Positions 1 to 5,152 of a DNA stretch of 5,152 nt are shown here, in pieces. Under the pieces are notes generated by a model. That model did not search any database, was not told the origin of the DNA, and saw only the letters and a list, made by a program, of their open reading frames with translations. The position numbers and the translations under genes were made by a program. Origin of the DNA: Myxococcales bacterium (lineage in GTDB: Bacteria > Myxococcota > Myxococcia > Myxococcales > Anaeromyxobacteraceae); contig JAJZTO010000229.1 of assembly GCA_021848865.1 (NCBI GenBank), positions 1 to 5,152 of the forward strand, written 5' to 3'. Each line of letters opens with the position of its first letter. The first letter of the stretch is position 1.

Positions 1-42
1 ATCTGGTCGCCTGCGTGATCGACTCGCCGAGCGACGGGACCT

Positions 43-58
<16 letters not shown>
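1..58 (-). CDS. sucB: 2-oxoglutarate dehydrogenase E2 (dihydrolipoyl succinyltransferase), N-terminal fragment
   Basis: Only the first 19 codons lie in the window; the gene continues past the left edge. The translation begins MAVQLKVPSLGESITQATR, which matches the start of the N-terminal lipoyl domain of E2 succinyltransferases (the V-P-S-L-G-E-S-I-T pattern). The family protein carries the lipoyl-lysine swinging arm and transfers the succinyl group from E1 to CoA in the cytoplasmic 2-oxoglutarate dehydrogenase complex. The ATG at 58 is preceded by a strong purine-rich Shine-Dalgarno sequence and lies inside the 3' end of sucA (16-nt overlap), as expected for co-transcribed and probably translationally coupled subunits. 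The lipoyl-lysine, the E1/E3-binding domain and the catalytic domain are outside the window. An E2 of another 2-oxoacid dehydrogenase is possible from 19 residues alone, but the adjacent E1 makes the succinyltransferase much more likely. Confidence 0.85.
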
Positions 59-2892
<2,834 letters not shown>

Positions 2893-2929
2893 CCTTCGCC
2901 GGCCATTTGCCGCAGGGACGGCGAGGCGC

Positions 2930-2950
2930 CCCGGGCGAGGCCCGCCCGGG
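2930..2950. repeat. Perfect 8-bp inverted repeat (dyad)
   Basis: CCCGGGCG at 2930-2937 and CGCCCGGG at 2943-2950 are exact reverse complements around a 5-nt loop. There is no T-run beside it and no gene ends here, so it is not a terminator. It could be an operator, or a hairpin in the sucA 5' leader if transcription starts to its right. Such dyads also arise by chance in DNA this rich in G+C, so the structure is certain but a function is not. Confidence 0.4.
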
Positions 2951-2963
2951 AGGGGAGGGCGGT

Positions 2964-2988
2964 GCCGGCGCCCCGCGGCGGGGCCGGC
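2964..2988. repeat. Imperfect GC dyad next to the lysS -35 element
   Basis: GCCGGC at 2964-2969 pairs with GCCGGC at 2983-2988, and a further CCC/GGG pairing lies inside after a one-base bulge. The dyad ends three bases before the predicted -35 hexamer of lysS. It may be a regulator site for either gene or only a composition effect. Confidence 0.3.
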
Positions 2989-2991
2989 GCG

Positions 2992-3020
2992 TTGACCCCG
3001 GGGGCGCTCCCGACTAGCCT
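2992..3020 (+). promoter_or_regulatory. Predicted sigma70-type promoter of lysS
   Basis: TTGACC (2992-2997; five of six consensus bases) is separated by exactly 17 bp from TAGCCT (3015-3020; three of six consensus bases). Transcription would start near 3027, giving a leader of roughly 27 nt before the lysS ATG, which leaves no room for a leader riboswitch or attenuator. The good -35 and ideal spacing support the call; the -10 is weak, as is common in high-GC genomes. Confidence 0.5.
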
Positions 3021-3037
3021 CCGGGCGCCTTTTCGAC

Positions 3038-3042
3038 GGAGG
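3038..3042 (+). promoter_or_regulatory. Ribosome binding site of lysS
   Basis: GGAGG lies 11 nt before the ATG at 3054, slightly farther than usual. The ATG at 3043, which abuts this motif, is out of frame with lysS, so it is not the lysS start. Confidence 0.55.
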
Positions 3043-3053
3043 ATGCGGGACCG

Positions 3054-4595
3054 ATGGCCGAGGAGCTGGGGTCGACCGAGCGGGAGATCGTCGCGCAGCG
3101 GCTGCGCAAGGCCGAGGCGCTGCGGGCGCTGGGCGTGAATCCCTTCGGCAACGGTCACGCGCCGCGTCACACCTCGGCCGACCTCGCCGCCCGCTACGGG
3201 GATCGGCCGGCCGACGAGATCGCCAAGGACCCCGGCGCCTGGTCGGTGGCCGGCCGGGTGCTGGCCGTCCGCAGCTTCGGCAAGGCCGCCTTCCTAAAGG
3301 TGCGCGACCGGGACGGCGATCTCCAGGTCTGGGTGAAGAGGGACAAGGTCGGCGAGCAGGCCTTCGAGGTCTTCAAGCTGCTCGACGCCGGGGACATCGT
3401 CGGCGCCGAGGGGCCGGCCACCCGCACCAAGACCGGCGAGCTCACGGTGGAGGCCACCCGCTTCACCATCCTCACCAAGTCCATCCGCCCGCTGCCGGAG
3501 AAGTGGCACGGCCTCACCGACGTCGAGGCCCGTTACCGGCAGCGCTACGTGGACCTGGCGGTGACGCCGGGGGTGCGCGAGACCTTCCGCCGGCGGACCC
3601 GGCTCATCACCACCATCCGGCGCTTCCTCGACGACCGCGGCTACCTGGAGGTGGAGACCCCCACGCTCCACAAGCCGGAGGAGGCGGGCGGCGCCGCGGC
3701 CCGCCCCTTCGAGACCCACCACAACGCCCTGGGGCTGGACCTCAAGCTGCGCATCGCCACCGAGCTGCACCTCAAGCGGCTGGTGGTGGGGGGGCTCGAC
3801 CGGGTCTACGAGATCGGCCGCATCTGGCGCAACGAGGGCATCGACCGGCGCCACAACCCCGAGTTCACCTCCATCGAGTTCTACCAGGCCTACGCCACCC
3901 ACGAAGACCTGATGCGGCTCACCGAGGAGCTGTTCCACCGGCTGGCGCTGGAGGTGGCGGGCTCGGCGATGGTGAAGTTCCAGGGGCAGGTCATCGACTT
4001 CACGCCGCCCTACCCGCGGCTGTCGATGCTGGAGCTGGCGGCCCGCGAGCTGGGGCTCTCCCCCGCCGACGCGCTCGCCGGGAACGGGCTGGCCGAGGCG
4101 GTGGCCCGGGCGGCGGCCCGCCCCGACGCCGGGGAGGGGGCCTGGAAGCTCGAGCAGGCGGCCCGGCGCACCCCGGGCGAGATCGTCGCCGCGGTCTTCG
4201 AGGCCTTCTGCGAGCACCGGCTGCCGGCGGACCGGCCCGCCTTCGTGGTCGACTTCCCGCTGGAGACCAGCCCGCTGTCGCGGCGCCGCGACGCCGACCC
4301 CCGGCTGGTGGACCGCTTCGAGCTGTTCGCCGGCGGCATGGAGGTGGCGAACGCCTTCTCCGAGCTGAACGACCCCGGCGACCAGCGGGCCCGCTTCGAG
4401 GCCCAGGTGAAGGCCCGCGCCGCCGGCGACGAGGAGGCCATGCCCTACGACGAGGACTTCGTCCACGCCCTGGAGATCGGGATGCCGCCGACCGCCGGGG
4501 AGGGCATCGGCATCGACCGGGTGGCCATGCTGCTCACCGACTCGGCCTCGATCCGGGACGTGATCCTCTTCCCGCTGCTGAAGACGCGGGAGTAG
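3054..4595 (+). CDS. lysS: Lysyl-tRNA synthetase, class II
   Basis: This cytoplasmic homodimeric enzyme charges tRNA-Lys with lysine using ATP. The 513 residues match the usual bacterial class II length. An N-terminal helix is followed by the OB-fold anticodon-binding domain (about 62-145, including VAGRVLAVRSFGKAAFLKVRDR) and the linker WHGLTDVEARYRQRYVDLAV (151-170). The catalytic core has motif 1 (about 180-206, FLDDRGYLEVETPTLH), GGAAARPFETHHNAL (212-226), motif 2 (252-280, YEIGRIWRNEGIDRRHNPEF and beyond), FPLETSPLSR (401-410), GGMEVANAFSELNDP (427-441) and motif 3 (476-508, GMPPTAGEGIGIDRVAMLL and beyond). All class II motifs are intact. Small variations are a KPEE stretch before GGAAARPF and Thr236 where many homologues have Pro. 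The ATG is chosen because it follows a GGAGG site and the first residues fit a family N-terminus. A permease-like gene begins 5 bp downstream, so lysS is probably the first gene of an operon. A paralogue such as EpmA is excluded by the OB-fold domain and length. Confidence 0.97.
   Translation: MAEELGSTEREIVAQRLRKAEALRALGVNPFGNGHAPRHTSADLAARYGDRPADEIAKDPGAWSVAGRVLAVRSFGKAAFLKVRDRDGDLQVWVKRDKVGEQAFEVFKLLDAGDIVGAEGPATRTKTGELTVEATRFTILTKSIRPLPEKWHGLTDVEARYRQRYVDLAVTPGVRETFRRRTRLITTIRRFLDDRGYLEVETPTLHKPEEAGGAAARPFETHHNALGLDLKLRIATELHLKRLVVGGLDRVYEIGRIWRNEGIDRRHNPEFTSIEFYQAYATHEDLMRLTEELFHRLALEVAGSAMVKFQGQVIDFTPPYPRLSMLELAARELGLSPADALAGNGLAEAVARAAARPDAGEGAWKLEQAARRTPGEIVAAVFEAFCEHRLPADRPAFVVDFPLETSPLSRRRDADPRLVDRFELFAGGMEVANAFSELNDPGDQRARFEAQVKARAAGDEEAMPYDEDFVHALEIGMPPTAGEGIGIDRVAMLLTDSASIRDVILFPLLKTRE
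4588..4592 (+). promoter_or_regulatory. Ribosome binding site of the downstream permease gene
   Basis: GGGAG in the last two sense codons of lysS lies 8 nt before the GTG at 4601, and the lysS stop codon falls between them. This supports the GTG start and suggests translational coupling to lysS. Confidence 0.5.
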
Positions 4596-4600
4596 GGGCG

Positions 4601-5152
4601 GTGGCCGCCTCCCCGAGCCCGGTCCCGCCGGTCTTCCACCGGGGCAGCTTCGCCCTGGCGCTGGCCGGGATGCTGGGCGCGCCGCTCGCCGCGGCGCTGC
4701 TCGGCGGGCTGCTGGGCGACCGGCTGGGGATGGCGCCCGACACCGCCCTGCGGCTCTCGCTGCTGGGCGGCGCCCTCTGGGCGGCGGCCCTGGGGGCCCT
4801 GGCCGGCGGAGTGGGGCGGCGGGTCGCCTTCCACGAGATCGCGGCCGCCTCGGCGCTGCTGCTGCTGCTCCTGCTCGGCCCGGTGATGCTGGCGGCCGGC
4901 CGGCTGGGGGGCGGGACCCTGCCGCTCGCCTCGTGGGAGCAGCAGGGCCGGCTGGTGCTGGTGCTCGGGCTCCTGCTGGTGGCCGGCGGGACCGCCACCG
5001 CCGCCTTCGTCGGCTCCAGCCTCGGCTTCCTGGCGCGGGGCGGCGGCACGCTCGACCTCTCCCTCTCCTACGAGCTGTTCGTGGCCCGGGCGCACCTCAA
5101 GCTCTCCCCGCGGACCCTGCTCGGCCTCTTCCTCACCGTGGTCACCGGAGAT
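4601..5152 (+). CDS. Membrane protein, probable LolC/LolE-type (FtsX/MacB superfamily) permease with extra N-terminal membrane domain; partial
   Basis: The frame is open from a GTG at 4601 to the right edge (184 codons, no stop), so the C-terminus is missing. Hydrophobic segments at about 16-37, 49-72, 80-100 and 117-144 look like four transmembrane helices; the third has a poly-Leu run encoded by CTG/CTC repeats. Residues 154-182 (SLSYELFVARAHLKLSPRTL, then LLGLFLTVV) resemble the extreme N-terminus of LolC/LolE, where a Y-E-x-F-V-A-R-x-x-L pattern precedes the first helix. LolCDE moves lipoproteins from the inner membrane to the periplasmic carrier. From memory, lysS followed by lolC/E and lolD occurs in Geobacter-like genomes, which supports this identity. 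No ATG, GTG or TTG lies just before Tyr157; the nearest upstream ones are GTG codons inside the fourth helix, so a single fused protein is likelier than two genes. ATG codons at residues 24 and 44 are alternative starts. No signal-peptide cleavage site was recognised. The membrane-protein call is solid; the LolC/E call rests on about 30 residues. Confidence 0.6.
   Translation, partial: MAASPSPVPPVFHRGSFALALAGMLGAPLAAALLGGLLGDRLGMAPDTALRLSLLGGALWAAALGALAGGVGRRVAFHEIAAASALLLLLLLGPVMLAAGRLGGGTLPLASWEQQGRLVLVLGLLLVAGGTATAAFVGSSLGFLARGGGTLDLSLSYELFVARAHLKLSPRTLLGLFLTVVTGD

Larger units (their letters stand above)
2893..3053. other. Divergent intergenic region between sucA and lysS
   Basis: This 161-bp region separates two outward-facing genes and must hold or adjoin both promoters. 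It contains two GC-rich dyads (2930-2950 and 2964-2988), a rightward sigma70-like promoter (2992-3020) and the lysS ribosome binding site. No convincing leftward promoter was found. No tRNA, riboswitch or short conserved ORF was recognised. Confidence 0.7.

Noticed and set aside
2930..2988. GC hairpins as rho-independent terminators
   Set aside because: Both flanking genes point away from this region and neither hairpin is followed by a T-run on either strand.
3294..4466. A 390-codon minus-strand frame opposite lysS
   Set aside because: It is a shadow of the lysS codon pattern, with Gly/Leu/Val/His-rich sequence and no domain.
4863..4880. CTG/CTC repeat tract as a simple-sequence (phase-variable) repeat
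   Set aside because: It is interrupted, keeps the reading frame as a triplet repeat, and is explained by leucine codons of a transmembrane helix.
4445..5095. Minus-strand frames opposite the permease gene (also 4534-5049)
   Set aside because: They are Gln/Arg/Gly/Pro-rich or Ser/Ala/Pro-rich and arise from the antisense of leucine-rich membrane codons. The plus-strand frame makes clear transmembrane helices and continues the lysS operon.

Overview
This is a very GC-rich window (well above 70 % G+C by eye, with strongly G/C-biased third codon positions). It holds two divergent housekeeping transcription units separated by a 161-bp intergenic region. Base composition and the order lysS followed by a LolC/E-like permease suggest a high-GC Myxococcota (Anaeromyxobacter-like) or a related former deltaproteobacterium. 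That assignment is inference, not demonstrated.

Left arm, minus strand: a complete gene for the E1 subunit of 2-oxoglutarate dehydrogenase (sucA/odhA, 949 codons) is followed, with a 16-nt overlap, by the first 19 codons of the E2 subunit (sucB/odhB), which runs off the left edge. These are successive parts of the TCA-cycle complex that converts 2-oxoglutarate to succinyl-CoA.

Middle (2893-3053): the divergent intergenic region has two GC-rich dyads and a sigma70-like promoter (TTGACC, 17 bp, TAGCCT) reading right. No comparably good promoter was found for sucA, and its start codon is uncertain.

Right arm, plus strand: a complete class II lysyl-tRNA synthetase gene (lysS, 513 codons) is followed after 5 bp by an open frame that leaves the right edge. 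The visible 184 residues of that frame contain about four hydrophobic segments and then a stretch resembling the N-terminus of LolC/LolE lipoprotein-release permeases. The likely reading is a permease with an extra N-terminal membrane domain.

I see no RNA gene, mobile element, CRISPR array or phage feature, and nothing that looks like a new multi-gene system. The points most worth a second look are the N-terminal extension of the permease, the sucA start, and the sucA/sucB overlap.
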